DNA of 64,000 nt from Sphagnum magellanicum (Eukaryota > Streptophyta > Sphagnopsida > Sphagnales > Sphagnaceae). Within the stretch, counting starts at the first letter, position 1, and each line of letters opens with the position of its first letter. The notes under the pieces were generated by a model. The model searched no databases, was not told the DNA's origin, and worked only from the letters and a program-made list of their open reading frames with translations. A program made the translations under genes and the position numbers. The stretch is taken from contig CM038923.1 in NCBI GenBank assembly GCA_021904315.1, forward strand, positions 6,640,038 through 6,704,037, written 5' to 3'. Shown here in pieces: positions 23,389 through 36,396 of this stretch.

Positions 23389-25385
23389 ATTTTATATAGG
23401 TATTGAATCCATTTATATAAAATGGTCTCCTAAAAATATCTTCATTTTATGGTCACAATAATGGAACTAAACAAGCTATCTTACAATAGAATGATGAATA
23501 CAACTATCACTACCAAACTTGAATGGCACCCATCACACTTCAACTACACCTTGGTTCTGAAAAAACTAGAAAACACAAGCCAAACCACAACATCGTTCAA
23601 TTGTTCTTAAATATATCAGGCTTGTGTTTACAATGAACATGAAACTCAATATGTTAATGTGGTGATTTGTATTTTATTTTTCTTTGAAATCTGGTGAATT
23701 TCAATCATTTTTTTGGTCAAAATTCCTTTGCATAGGTTGAAATCACATTTTTCAGGTCCAAATTTGATGAAATTTCACGCAAAAGAAACACACTGGTTTG
23801 GGGGCAATTCAGGACTCCGTGCTAAGTTATTAAGAACCCAATGTAGCTCCCCCACAAAAAGGGATTGACAATTCTCATGATGCTATACTTTTCAATAATA
23901 TGGAAAACATGTGGAAAGCTTCAATCAAAGCAATATACTGGATCAAGTGGCATGAGATACTTCCCTTATTAACAGAATATCCCATTAATACATTATTTTC
24001 AGTCAGAAGTCTGTAAGTCATAATGTTCTTAACATGCCCATTGCCGACCCAATATTTGCTATTATTTGTTCCATCACACAAAAAAAAGGAAAAAAGAACC
24101 ACAGGCTTTTTCCCCTTCTTATTGTACCAGTGGCTTCAATCTACTCAAGAGTGCACCTTCTCTCAACAACTTCTATGCACACTTTTTTGACCAGGCTATT
24201 TTATGGCCACCAGGTCAGACAATCCAACAGGCACAAATTTACAAAGGTTGTTACACTCCACCTTGTCTCTATTGGTTTTCATTTGGGTTTGAAGTAAAAT
24301 GGGCAAAGGTCAGGGGAGTGTATGTAAACTTGTTACGGCATGCCATGACAAAAATATAATCCATGACTCCATGATCTGAGAGAGAGAAAAAAAGGAAAAA
24401 AAAAGCATGGAAAACAAAGTTATATGATGACGTGGCAAGGTTAGTTGGTTTAGCTGAACTGGGTATCTGCATAGACAAGCATACAGGGAACCATACCAGC
24501 CGGTGAAGGTTTTCAGTTTAGGGGTAGCTGCTGCAGGCAGAAAATTGGGGATTTAGGGTTAAATGAACCTATCATTACAATCCCCCTACTATTCTCACAA
24601 ACCTACATATTTCCTTTTTGCTGCATACTGGCGTTCCTTAATCACACAAATCCTAAACCCAAAACCCTACTTTCACACACTATTGATCCCTATCCTTGCA
24701 CTTGGATATAGCACTTGGATATAGCATTTGGATTCTTGCATGTGACCTACTGTACCTTAGGGTCAGTTTCCAATTGACAAAATGAATAAATTTTAATTCG
24801 TTTATTAATTTTGAAATTATATATATTTCCACTCATCTATCTATGAGTAGTGAAATTATTTAGAGTGTAGCATATGATAATTATGATGATTTTCAACATG
24901 TGACCTTCCTATTTTCACAAAATTTCATTTCACTATTTTGAGGATTATGTATGTAATGACGAAACTGACCTTAGGGTAAGGTAGTAATTTTGGGTGTGAG
25001 GTGTGCAACGGTAGGGTTTTGGCATGCAATGATAGAGGGCCGTGATAAGGTTGTTCTGTGCAGTGAGGTGTGTAATCATGAGGTAAATGGAAGATGGTGA
25101 ATTTCAAATTATATTGATTAGTTGGAGGGCACAGAGTTTCACATCCATCATAATTCCATATCATTCTTGCACATTCTGAAAATTGGGTTTTTGTCATCAA
25201 CATACCATTAGTGCTGTATACCAAACCTTGCAAAACTTGGGGCAAATGTGAAAAATGGAAAACCAATGAGGTGCAATTTTCTAATGAAGCATCAACTCAA
25301 GGAATCGACCAAGCTTGTGAGTAAGAAAGATCAACACATAAAAATGGCCCTTGGGACACATAGGGTAAAACATTTTGCCTTGTTC
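23389..25385. other. Spacer without recognised genes
   Basis: 23737-23791 repeats a motif found at 11270. From about 24000 the composition becomes less AT-rich, but the frames at 24034-24359 and 24925-25266 show no known motif. Confidence 0.4.
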
Positions 25386-25679
25386 TCAATTCTTGGTGAG
25401 GGGGAAAATAAGAATTGATCTCCAAAGCTGAAACAAATTGGTAGAGGATATGTAATCCCGAGGAGCAATAGTGCAGAATTCGAACTCCTGCTGATGATAT
25501 TCAGTAGCTGCTGGGTTCGCGTGAATATCCCACATCAAGTCTTGCTCGTTGCAGGCGTGCAGAGGCGAGAATGGAATCTCGATCAATCTGAAACCCTCCA
25601 CACCGTTCCTGTAGTCGACCGCGTGGTCAGATGATCTGCGCTTACTGCTGCTCATGTAGCTCCTGAAAGGGCTCATCAT
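25386..25679 (-). CDS. Unrecognised 97-residue protein or first exon of a larger gene
   Basis: The frame runs from ATGATGAGC at 25679 to TGA at 25386. GC-rich codons stand out against the AT-rich background, and the text is not low-complexity. It is Ser/Arg-rich at the N-terminus (MSPFRSYMSSSKRRSSDH), then has a Pro-Phe-Ser-Pro turn and an EFEFCTIAPRD stretch. Short plant regulators such as DUF1645 or MAKR proteins have an FEF motif before a downstream ISxADELF-like box; YISSTNLF here faintly recalls it. I do not claim the family. The last ~12 residues look like read-through into an intron or decayed sequence. The less AT-rich region 25680-26570 upstream would suit a promoter and 5' UTR. Confidence 0.4.
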   Translation of the reverse strand: MMSPFRSYMSSSKRRSSDHAVDYRNGVEGFRLIEIPFSPLHACNEQDLMWDIHANPAATEYHQQEFEFCTIAPRDYISSTNLFQLWRSILIFPLTKN

Positions 25680-26570
25680 CGTCGAGACTCGCCCCTAACT
25701 TGCAAGGAATCGGGCTTGGAAAAAATCCCCCAACCAAGCACGACCTTGAGCAGTCGATCAGCTCAGACTCATCTGCAGCTCGCACCCACAACGTTTAGAA
25801 ATTTTCCGGTCTGCATCATGCTCCGGGCTTGGCTTCCAAATGAAGCTGGAATTCTTTTCACCGTTTCCAGCGACAAATCTTCCAGTCCAGTTATAAGATT
25901 GATCAGCAATGTCGATCACTAGTCGAGAACCTGCAAAGAATCGAGAATTGATCGATCATGAGAAACCACGTCACAAACGTGAGCTGAGCCACAACAACCT
26001 AATACATAATTTCTCGACGGACCGACCTCATGATGCAGTTTGCCAAAACAAATCTTTAACAATCCTCACAAAACAAAAAACCCAATCAAAGCAAAACATG
26101 TCCGCGATCTTCAATAAAACCCCCCAGTACTATAAGTACTTCCCTATACATGAGCTTATACAAAATCATCTTACCAACAGCTACTAGTGTGACATATCCT
26201 TCGACTCCTCATGCGCTAGCCACTGTTCTCAAGAAAGAAACAAAACCAAAAAACAGTTTCACATGAGCTTTCCAGCTGCTACAACACCAAAAACAACAAA
26301 AAGACACTACACAATCTAGCTCATGGTTTTTCACCTTTATAATCTGCAGCTAGATCTTCTGCTTCTGGACTAACAGACGTAACAGCTACTAGATTTATCT
26401 TAAGAGAACACAACAGGTGGGGGGAACCAAAAACAAAACAGAAACAAAAAAAACAAAAGCAGGACGCAAAGGGACCAAGCTGCTCACAACAAAATGCAAG
26501 CACTTGGAGTTTTCGAGTTCAGCTACGGCTCCAAAGCCCTAATCACCTCATTACAAAGAACCCAAAAAAC
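25680..26570 (-). other. Less AT-rich flank, possible 5' region of the 25.4-kb frame
   Basis: There is no long recognisable frame on either strand. Composition differs sharply from the AT-rich sequence beyond 26570, as expected for a leader or promoter. CCCTAAT-type motifs and A/C-rich runs occur. No TATA box or start was assigned. Confidence 0.3.
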
Positions 26571-29480
26571 CCTAAATTTGAAATTTTGATTCATATTAAG
26601 CTAACCAAAATTTTTAGTTTAAGGTATTAATCAATAGTTTAAAATTTTTAAAATAAATTATTTCGTAATTTTAATCTAATAATTATCAAATAACTAGTAA
26701 GGCATTTAATTATCAATTTTTATTATTAAATATTTAATAAGTATTAATTATTGATTATAGTTAACCATTAAATATCAACTAATTAATGAATTAACTAATG
26801 ATTATTAATTGATCAATATTATTATATAATCAATTAACTTGTAACTATTATTAGTTATTGCCTTTTAATATAGTATGTATTAAGGCATGTAACACCATTC
26901 TAACTTTACATACTTTTAATATACACTTATCAAACCCATAATATCAAAGTCATTTAATTTTAATAATATAAACCTTGGATACACATGTAACATAAACGTC
27001 ATATATTTTGTATATAAATATCTTTAATACAAATTTAATATATTTGTAGTATATATATGTAATTTTATGTATGATTGACATAATTTAATATGTTCTAAAT
27101 TATATGTATTACATATTATTTTAATACACCTTTGTATACCCATAAAGCTATAACTAATTTTGGTCACATTTGCAACTAATGGGCCATGAAAGGCCTTCTA
27201 GGATGAAATCATTAATAAAAATCATCCCATTGAAAAGATGAATAAACTAGTAGTCACAATATATTTGCAAAATGGTAAAAGTAAGAAAAAAGGAACCAAC
27301 TAGTTTGTAGACAATCCTTAAAAATTGTTTTTTGAATTTTTGAAGAATCACCATGGGAACATTATATATCAAAAGAATTGCTAAAATTTTGAAATAAATT
27401 TTTATACTTTCAAAGTTGCAACTACAAAATTTTCATGAAAATTCACCATGTTTCAAAAGTCCTTTCCCTTATCAAATGTTCACCAAATCATTTCAATTTT
27501 TTTTGTGAACTTCAATATATTTCACAAGAAGGGATCCATATGTTCAAAACATTTCAAAAAATAAGAATACATATATTTTTTTAGATTTTGATATTTGAAC
27601 ATATTTAAACACTATTATAGTTTTGAATTTGTGATCATGGTTCAAAATAAGGTTATGGATTTGACTATAATGTAAGGTTTGATGAAAAAAGATTTAGTTT
27701 TTATCATGTTATATGTCATATTTGGCTTCAAATTTGATATATTAAGTTTGAAAAACTATGTGAAAAATGCATTGTAAACCAATAAAACTGCCATCTAGAA
27801 AATGTAGTCCTTGGAAAGGATTTAAACCTTGGTGCGATTGGTTTTCTTTTCATGCTTTCGCCCAAAAGTGACCCAAAAAATTGATAGCTTGATTTATAGC
27901 TACATACATTACCATGATTAGTTACAAGTGGCAATTAGTCGCATGTAGTCATAAATGGAATCATTGCATTTTGGTCTATTTTATTGATGTTATTTTACTT
28001 AAAAAAATCCTCCATCGACATTTGGCCAACCTTATGTTAGGAAATTAAATCATACAATAAAGGATATTCAAAGGTGAACTAACAAAAATAAACTATTGAA
28101 TAGGACTACTAAACAAGGCTACAAAAATAGGGAAATAGAAAATAATCAAAGTTGTTTTCATTGAAATGAAAATAGTCAAAAATAATTCTTATTGGAAAAA
28201 ATTATTGTAGATATAATTGATTATGTCTACAAGGTATAAAAGGTGCAAGCAAAGTAAAGTAGACGGCTCATTGTTCTATGTCAAAAAAAAATTGTGAGTA
28301 GCCATGAAAAACATTTAATGTATTGAAAATTAAAAAATTATTTTGTACAATAATTAACATGATGATAATCTTTCATTTTATATTTTAAATGTTGAAAAAA
28401 CCCATCTTGAAAGTAGATTTAAGTAAAGAAAAAATTAATGCATCTTTTTGCACAAGATGTCTAATCTTACAAAATGGGCTACATGTAGATGAAATATTGA
28501 TTTATAAAAAATATCAAGTTACTATGTCACTAAAATACATTTATGTATTGTCAAATTATGCATATTATGATCATAATATATCAAATTTCAAATATGAAAT
28601 AAATTTGAACACCATATTGACCTTGTTAGTTTCAAATGTATTTTCAACCTACTTTTATGATACCAAAGTTGTTCAAATTTTGGATCCAACTTCCCATAAA
28701 CTAAATGCAATGACATATTTTTTAATATTTTTATTTCAAAATATTTTTAATGTACTTTCTTGTGTCCATATCAAAAAATGTTTCATTTTTACATTAAACT
28801 TTGGGCAGACTACTTTCTTTTGTCTATTTTACCTTGTCAACAGCCAAAAAGAAAAAAAAATTGAGTGAAAGAGGGAGAAAGAAATAGAATGTAACTTTGG
28901 TGTAATCTAAAAAAATTGCTTGCTTATCAGGAATACACTTGTGTGTGTGAAAAAATATTATTGTTTGGTACTAATGTTGATCATTCATAAATCATCTTGG
29001 CAAAATGGTGTGAGTATGTAATTTAAAATGTAGAGTACAAACAACATGATGCTAAAAGAATAGAAGTTTGTACTTAGATGGTACTATTAGCAAGAATGAA
29101 TATTAACATGAATGAGTAGTTGTAATGCAAAGGTTAAAAAAACACCCCCCAATTGAACATTGCCATGTTTACCTTGGCACATGGTGTTTGGCGTAATATA
29201 CAGAACAAGAACTCACGGATGATATATTTCAAACTACGTCATCAAAAATATCGCTAATTGATTACAACAAAGTTGAAATTGGCCTTGCATTTTGAACTTG
29301 ACCTTCACTCATGAGCTTTACCCATTGTATAGTATGAAGCAAAGGTTATAATGAACATATGTGAATCATGTGGCATAAGAGAGAAAGGTTCTTATGCATA
29401 TTCCATAAAAGTGTGAGGGAATTTTATTTCTATAAGACCTTACACCTACTTTTTAAGTGTAATATCCTGAATGATGAAAG
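26571..29480. other. Very AT-rich gene-free stretch
   Basis: 26590-27150 is almost entirely A/T with TTAATTA-like words. The 159-residue open frame at 28389-28868 is Ile/Phe/Tyr/Asn-rich with no motif and is best read as chance. Confidence 0.5.
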
Positions 29481-29499
29481 GTGAAAGGCATCACCTTAA

Positions 29500-30916
29500 A
29501 AGAAGGGTTGCTCAGATGGAAGCAATCCCATATCTATGTGCCAATGGGGAAGTTGTGCACAAAAATCATGGAAAGAAAAACATGATGTGCCCATGGCGGG
29601 GCACCATGGGGAAAGAATCACGAAAGTGGCCGTAGGAAAGAGATTTTATTGGCCCAAAATGAAGCAGGATGTAAAGCATTTTATGCATGCTTATGTCAAA
29701 TATCAAGCACAAAATCTATATACAAAATGAAATATGGGTTATGTAGACCTCTATTAATTCCAAATGAACCATGGGAAAATGTTTCCATGGACTTCATGAC
29801 CCAACTACCTAAGTGGAATATAACGAACACCATCCTTGTGGTAGTCAATCAATTTTGCAAGTTGGCAAAAATGGCTCCAACTAAGGCAATCGCAACAACT
29901 TTTGACTTAATTAAGTTGTACTTTGATATGTGGGTCAGGCATCACGAGATGCCACAATTTATCGTTAGTGATAAAGATGCCAAGTTTACGGCAGGCTTCT
30001 TGAAACATTTGTTCTGGAAGGTGAAGACAAAATTGTCGTTTAATATGGCATTCCACCCACAAACAAATGGTCAAATAGAGAGGGTCAATGGGGTGTTAAA
30101 TCAATAATTCAAAAATTATGTTAGTGTTGATCAAAAGGATTGGGGTGAACATGTAGGCCTAGTGGAGTTTTGTTATAACTCCACAACTCATTCGGTGATG
30201 AAAATGTTTCCATCTAAATTAACATTGGGAAAGGAAGCCAGGAAATTGATGGACTTAACCATTCCCATGGGATGTAGAGATCACTCCAATGAAGCTGTGA
30301 AGATGGTCAAGGGGCTTGAGGAAAAATATGCATGAACCAAGAAGCTCTTGGAGTAGGTTCAAAAACAATATGAGAAACATGTTAATAAAACACAAAAGCA
30401 CGTTGAATTTGAGATTGGGCAACATGTGTGGCTAAACATTCGGGATTTCAAAATGCCCAATGAATTCACCCCACGTTTCATTGCCAAGTATGCGAGGCCT
30501 ATGAGATTTTACATGAGCTGCACCCTAACATGTACACCTTAAAGTTGCAAATTAATTTTGTGACACATCCTACCTTTCACATCTTGAAATTTAAGTTGTT
30601 TTTATGTGATGACCAAAAACCAGACTGAAAGCAGGTGTGACTAGAAGTTAATCCCATTAAACACAGGTTAGTCACCAGAGGCATACTCTATATGAGGCAA
30701 ACACACCTTAGAAGCAAGGAATATCCAATGAAATACAAGGGATGCCATCATAAGGAGGTAGTATGGATGAAGCTTGCGCACGTAGACCACTTACTAGAAA
30801 TGGTAAACAAATTTGAACAAGAATGGGGTCTTGAACTTGGAATGAAGAAGATTCGAAAAAAAAAGAGAAACCCACCCGCAAGCAGCCTAAGTGTTGATGA
30901 GGACATCAACGTCTAA
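29500..30916 (+). pseudogene. Ty3/gypsy chromovirus integrase with chromodomain, broken
   Basis: The integrase zinc-binding region is at about 29600-29705 (GHHGERITKV, FYWPKMKQDV, then HAYVKYQ). The core runs 29649-30107 in another frame, after a frameshift near 29705. The three catalytic acidic residues are present: Asp in SMDFMTQLP, Asp in VSDKDAKFT and Glu in GQIERVNG. A TAA at 30105-30107 replaces a sense codon, and homology continues (CYNSTTHS, QHVWLNIRDFKMP) through more stops near 30334 and 30353. The C-terminal EYPMKYKGCHHKEVVWMK at about 30720-30775 is a chromodomain, which in this family guides insertion into chromatin. Protease, reverse transcriptase and RNase H are missing upstream. 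Confidence 0.88.
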
Positions 30917-31533
30917 AGTGGGAGGAGAGCACCCACAAAATTAACCATTCACTAAATGAGCGTTTTTACGAACATGGTCAGCTACAAAAAGGTTAAGGTT
31001 CACTAAGAGCTATTGGTTGGGATAGGTAAAGGAATGGCAACTAACAGAAATGGACTTGGAAATGAACTCAAATTGAAAAACTTCAAGGATTGATCAAATG
31101 AGATTAGGGTGGTGGTGCATGTGAAAAAAATTCCACGTCCCTAAATAAAGAAATCAAACTTCCTATACTTGTGACTCATGTTTCAGTTGGGTAAAGGGGA
31201 TTTGGACTGTAGAGCCCAGTCCAACACCATCTATTGGTGCATTTGCAACCTTTGTCTAGTGTGTTGGTCGGAACTCCTAAGCTAAAACTCGGAGCGAACT
31301 CTAAAGATGAAAAAGATGATGGTCGAATAAAGGGGATTTGATGGAAGACGCTAAATGAACACATTGAGTGAAAACAAAAAACACACCTAATAAAACCTCA
31401 TGTGTTAAAAACACAAAAACAAAGCTTTGTCGATCTAGAAGTAGCTAATCCAAAAAGGGGTCAAGAAAGGAAATGGCGAAAGTGCCAAGGGCAATCACCC
31501 CAAAAAAACGTCAACAAAGACGTTGACAACTTT

Positions 31534-31547
31534 AAAGTGGGGGAGAA
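31534..31547 (+). other. Polypurine tract of the gypsy element
   Basis: AAAGTGGGGGAGAA directly precedes a TG start (TGACATGCC at 31548). A second, earlier purine tract, AAAGTGGGAGGAGAG, lies at about 30915-30930. Confidence 0.6.
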
Positions 31548-32150
31548 TGACATGCCTTTCTAGGCGGACCTTCAAATGTGGGGGCTTACTTAATCAGGAT
31601 CTAAATCTGAACCACCACCGGGTGACCCCCATGGTGGCTTGGATTACGAGTCTAAGTGTTAAGCTAGGTTTGACTCCCAATTTGACAGGCTCATGACCCA
31701 CATAGGTGTCAACGAATGAGGGTTTGAAGAAGGGCCTAGGGTGTTGGCCTCAATGCACTATCCTTGAACTATGTGAAATTTCTAGTTAGGCTAGAAGACA
31801 AAAGATGGTAATCCCGAGTGACAAGCCCTTGGAACACTTGGGAAGCATGTATCAAGTATTAGTCCCACCCATCTAAAAGTCAAGGTTAGCCCAAGGTAGC
31901 GAGGTAAATCTAAATGTTGAAGCTTCACCAAGTGTGTGGTTTTCCATGTGCAAGTAATGTAGGCATTTAGAACGACACGAAAATGGAACGGGGTGATGTT
32001 GGAACGGCGCCAAGGTGTAAACGAGTGTGATAGTGAACTCCTTGTCATTGCTCAATACAATTTACATATCCAAGAAATTGTGTAAAGTATAAAATTGTTA
32101 TGCAAACATGTGCACAATAAATGAAAGGTGGGTAGTGAGCCTATTGTGAA
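31548..32150 (+). repeat. Probable 3' LTR of the gypsy element (right end uncertain)
   Basis: Starts TGACATGCC right after the polypurine tract and is less AT-rich than its flanks. No 5' LTR is visible upstream of 29500, so length and right end cannot be fixed; 32150 is a composition-based guess. The element is therefore truncated on the left. Confidence 0.45.
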
Positions 32151-33359
32151 ACGTTGACTTTATAAAAGCGAAAATAATGAAACATTTTTCATCCTCTACA
32201 TTACCAACTATTTACACCATGGCCAATTCAATCAATTTCACATACCCCAGGAAGTTAGAAAAGAATATTCGAAATATTGTCACAAGGCACCACATTTTGG
32301 TTAAAGGATTAAAGTCAAAAGGAGGTGCCATATGCATTGCTACATTTGACTTCATTGTGAGTTTGGACATGCCTTCTTGACAATTGAGGTCACTAGCACT
32401 GAATAATTCACCCGCCATCATATCTTGGTCATCCACCTTGTTGGGTTTGCCCAAGCAAAAAACTAATTTAATAACTTGAAGGTGTTTGACAAATGTTACA
32501 TCACATTCCAACTACATCTAGTACTAGGGATACACATCTCAAGAGCATCCATCACACTGTGGTGTAAAAACCTAATTCAAGCTCTCAAATCAAAGCTTCT
32601 CTAGCCCCTATCAAAACAAACAAAACCATGGGTCCTTACTACCTACATGAAGGTGAAAAAAATTAAAAAATTAAAAAAAAAAAAATTGGGGGCAAAGGCT
32701 TTAAAGGAGAGAAAGTTGCAAGGTTTACCTTTGCATTGGTCCTTCACTAATGATTCAACAATAGGGCATTTGCAAGCTAGAGTGGAACACTTTTGTGTCC
32801 ATAATGGAGTTCATTTTAGAATTTTTCATAGTGTATTATTTACACGTAAAAAATATAAAATTTTATATTTATAAAATTACTCATCTTTTCTATAAAATAA
32901 TCCCATGTGTCACTATAACATAGCCTAAGTTTCAATTTTTGTGAAAATTTTCATCTCAATTCCATAAAATGTGAACATGAAGGATTTTGCCTTTTTCATT
33001 TTTTTTTGGTATCATTAAAAGTCCATCAAACTTTCATATGATATTGAAATGGTTAATAAGGCCTCATTTTGAATTTCAAATATAGGTTTTGAATTTTGGA
33101 GGGAAAATGGTGTTATTTTATTACAAACCATGATTATAATGAGTCCATTTCCAATTTATTAGTGACTATAACATTGTAATTTGTCTTTAATGAAAAGTCC
33201 CCCATGTTATGTAAAAACATTTATTTAAAATGATTTTAGTTTTGTATCACAATAAATTGTATAAGAATCATATAAATGAATTCCTTTTCATAAAATAAAC
33301 AAAAACATTCAAATAAAACATAGTCCAATCCATGAAAATGTAGAAAATTTGATGCGATG
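32151..33359. other. Gene-free stretch
   Basis: No recognisable coding sequence; AT-rich with an A-run near 32674-32687. Confidence 0.4.
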
Positions 33360-33931
33360 ACATCCATAAATGGGTACTCCAACTTGCAAACACCCAATAG
33401 CAAAGACATCATTTGTTACCATAGAAGTTTCCAAATCTTGATGAATTGCCCAAACTTGCTAACCATTTAGTTCAAAAGTCAAATGTGGAATTCCAAATTC
33501 ACATTGATCAACTATCTAGTGCATGTGGATATTCTCATGCTTCAACTCCAATGACAATTTGAAGGCCCAAAAGCTATTAATAGTGAACCTAGAAGTCTAA
33601 TCACCCTACATCTCTAAACATCAACATACTTGACAAACCTTGATGGCTACCACTAAATCACACACAAACACATTTAGATTGTGCAATTTTGATCAAAGCA
33701 TGCACAAATTATAGTAAGGGATGCAAGCAAGCCCAAGCAAAATATGGAGGTCACAAAGGTGTTCAACATAGCTTGTTGGTTTGTAGGGCTATCCAAGGCC
33801 ATTTGCATAAGCAAATATTTGTATCCTACCACAATTTTCTTGGTAGGGCTCAACATCAAAGTCCTTCTTGTCTTCACATTTTGGAGAATTTTTTTCTCCC
33901 TTCTTACCATGAGTTCCGAAATCTTAAGGGT

Positions 33932-34375
33932 GTAATCATACTAACATGTACCAAAAGCAATTGTAACCACTACATTTTTGAATTTTGACCTGTAAAGAAA
34001 TAAATAATAATAAATATATTTTTTCAATAAAATGTTATTGTGAATACATTATGTACATGTCATAAAATTTGGAATCAATATAATGAATGAAAAATACGTA
34101 TAAGGACTTTTAACCTATTATAACCATTACTTTAAAACTTCATAAAAATAGTTTAGAGCAGTTTTGACACTAAAAGCACAATTTGAAAATATTTTTTAAT
34201 GACATATTTTTGGATTTTTTAAAAAATACACTTTAACATACTAGTATTAATAAAAATTTAAAATTTTTAATTTAAAAAAAAGATGTATTAAAAAAATTCC
34301 AAGAAGATTCTAGGAATAAAACAGTGGTCTAAGGGGACACATGAGGCTCCTAAGAGAGTGGTTAGACCTTTAATG
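33932..34375. mobile_element. Insertion within the hAT-like pseudogene
   Basis: Transposase homology stops at HLEFIK (near 34375) and restarts at ILQNVKTR (near 33890), with about 400 bp of AT-rich non-coding sequence between. One end reads GTGTAATCATACTAACATG. A similar-looking stretch with related ends occurs at about 54140-54510. Boundaries are approximate and no terminal repeats were proven. Confidence 0.4.
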
Positions 34376-34804
34376 AACTCCAAATGCATTTTAGGTGGAT
34401 GGGCAAAAAATGCAGCAAATTTTCAATTCACACCACCAAAGGTAATTCCAACAATGTTTGGATAGCCAAATTAGTGCGATGAGCCATACAATGGATCCCA
34501 ATATAATGAAGGCCATATATGTCATGAATATATTGTAACACCATTTTTCATGCCCTAAAAGACATTAACACCACCTACCCCAAAACAAATGAGGTTTTTG
34601 GCACTATGATTTTTTGGCAACCCCCCACCAATTGTTAATGTCTCCATAATGACCTTAGTCAGATTATCATTACCTAAACCTTCAAGCACTATGTCCAAAG
34701 ATATGATAATTAGAATCCTTACCCAATTTTGCACCAAGGTGAATGCATGGTACATTGGTTCAAAAGTGACAAAAAATACACTTTTTATAAGTCCATACAA
34801 GATT

Positions 34805-35486
34805 CTTTAAAGTGATTCAAATGGACATGGTTGTTACTTTCAAAAATATTAGTGTTGTAATATTTGAATAATACATGTTCAATCACCTATAAACCTTCCC
34901 AAATCTATGTGAAAACTAATATTTAATGTAACTAATGTCATTTTTTGATTTGGAAGTACTAAAAGGAAAACCCAAAAATTCCAAAAGAATATTGCCCCAT
35001 CTAAAACTTTCCAAAAAAATGCTTTTGGAACAAAAAAATTAAAAAATAAACAAAAATTGTAACTCATATGGACTTATGAAAATATGATCAAATTTCAACC
35101 ATTCAAAAGTCCCTAACTATTAAAATGTTAAGGTTTTCAAAGAAAAGATTCTTCGTATGAGTTTATCATCTTTTATTATATTATATATTGAGTCCCAATA
35201 ACAAATTTGGAATGTGAATCAATATAGATTTTTCCATTTTGTGATGTTCTAGTTAGACGATTAGTCCATATTTTTCGACTTCAAAAGTCCATTACTATTA
35301 ACAAATGACTTTTTTATCAATAAATAACCACACAATTCTTTTCATAATGAAGTTGTTGGTTTAGATCCAAGTTTCAATTAGTAGATCTAAAAATATATTA
35401 ATCACCACAAGCATTCGAATAAGGGTACCCAGGGAAAAAACATTGTTTCATCACAAAAGTGAACCACCATAACTTGCATCTACCTA
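34805..35486. other. Second interruption in the hAT-like pseudogene
   Basis: About 680 bp of AT-rich sequence separates the LSCDDV block from the NWVRI block, which are nearly adjacent in the family. It may be an intron or an inserted element; no clear splice sites or terminal repeats were identified. Confidence 0.35.
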
Positions 35487-36396
35487 TCACATAGTAGTGG
35501 ATAGACAACCAATATTGGTTGTAGTTGTAAACACATCGTCACAACTTAAAACAACATAGCAAACAACCTCCATTGCTACCTTAGTTGCCTTCATCACTTC
35601 ATAATGCATGAATTCTACCATTATCCAACTAGAGCTATCATTCCAATGCTTCTTGCTATATTTTGGCATTGCCAAGAATTCAGACAATGGCCTAATTGCT
35701 TCATATTCTTGCATGGGACAACCTTGTTGTATCAAATGTAGGAATGTGGCAAATTGGACAACCTTCCTCAAGTTCTCTCTTGCCACCCCATTTGTAAGTT
35801 GGGTAGCAACATTTCCCTAGTTGCAAGAAGCAAACAATTTATGGTTCTTAGCATGCTTGCAATATTTAAAATGATACCAATCCCCTTTCTTCACATTAGT
35901 TCCAATGTTCTTTTTAACTTTCTTCCGACCTACATGTTTACAAAGTGAATCCCATTTAGCAATAAGTATTTTATCCTTCCCTTCCACCTCACTATAAATC
36001 TTGCACTTAATAGTGTGTATGCTACCATTTGAGCTTAAACATAACTCTGTCCATGGTGGTTTTGTAGCCCAAGAATCTTGAAATTTTCTAAATGCATCAT
36101 AGTTCTTTTTCTAAACTATCAATTTAGATGGGACAACAAGTATATTTGTTTTAAGAGTGGGGTCAAATTCATCCAAAAACATAACATCATCATCATGATC
36201 TACATTTGAAGGTCAGAATTGCATGGTGAAAACAAAGGAGGGGATGATCCTTGAAGACCATGAAAGAAGAAACAATTATCAAGTTAGAAATTAAAAAAAG
36301 GCCCACCCACAACAAGGTTTTTGCTAAAGAAGTACTTGAATTTATAGGATTGTGGAAATAACGGAGGCATTGTGGAAACGTAATAGATTTTAGAAT

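Larger units (their letters stand above)
33360..36200 (-). pseudogene. hAT/DUF4371-type transposase-like pseudogene, split by insertions
   Basis: Read on the - strand from 36200 down. An N-terminal segment has KFQDSWATKPPWTEL, then WDSLCKHVGRKKVKKN and a C-H zinc-finger-like stretch WYHFKYCKHAKNH, interrupted by an in-frame TAG near 35818. Next comes the 35487-35786 block (KHWNDSSSW, EVMKATK, LSCDDV). Homology resumes at 34555-34760 (NWVRILIIISLD, GNDNLTKVIMETL, ICFGVGGVNVF) and then HCMAHRTNLAIQTL near 34420-34470. It resumes again at 33690-33890 (ILQNVKTRR, LLMQMALDSPTNQQA) and fades near 33360. This series resembles plant transposase-derived proteins with DUF4371 domains. Many stops and two interruptions show it is dead. 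Confidence 0.75.

Noticed and set aside
28389..28868. Longest open frame in the desert (159 codons, + strand)
   Set aside because: Ile/Phe/Tyr/Asn/Lys-rich composition as expected from AT-rich DNA, with no motif or neighbouring splice signals.
33674..33988. Several overlapping + strand frames
   Set aside because: They are antisense shadows of the transposase-like pseudogene on the - strand.
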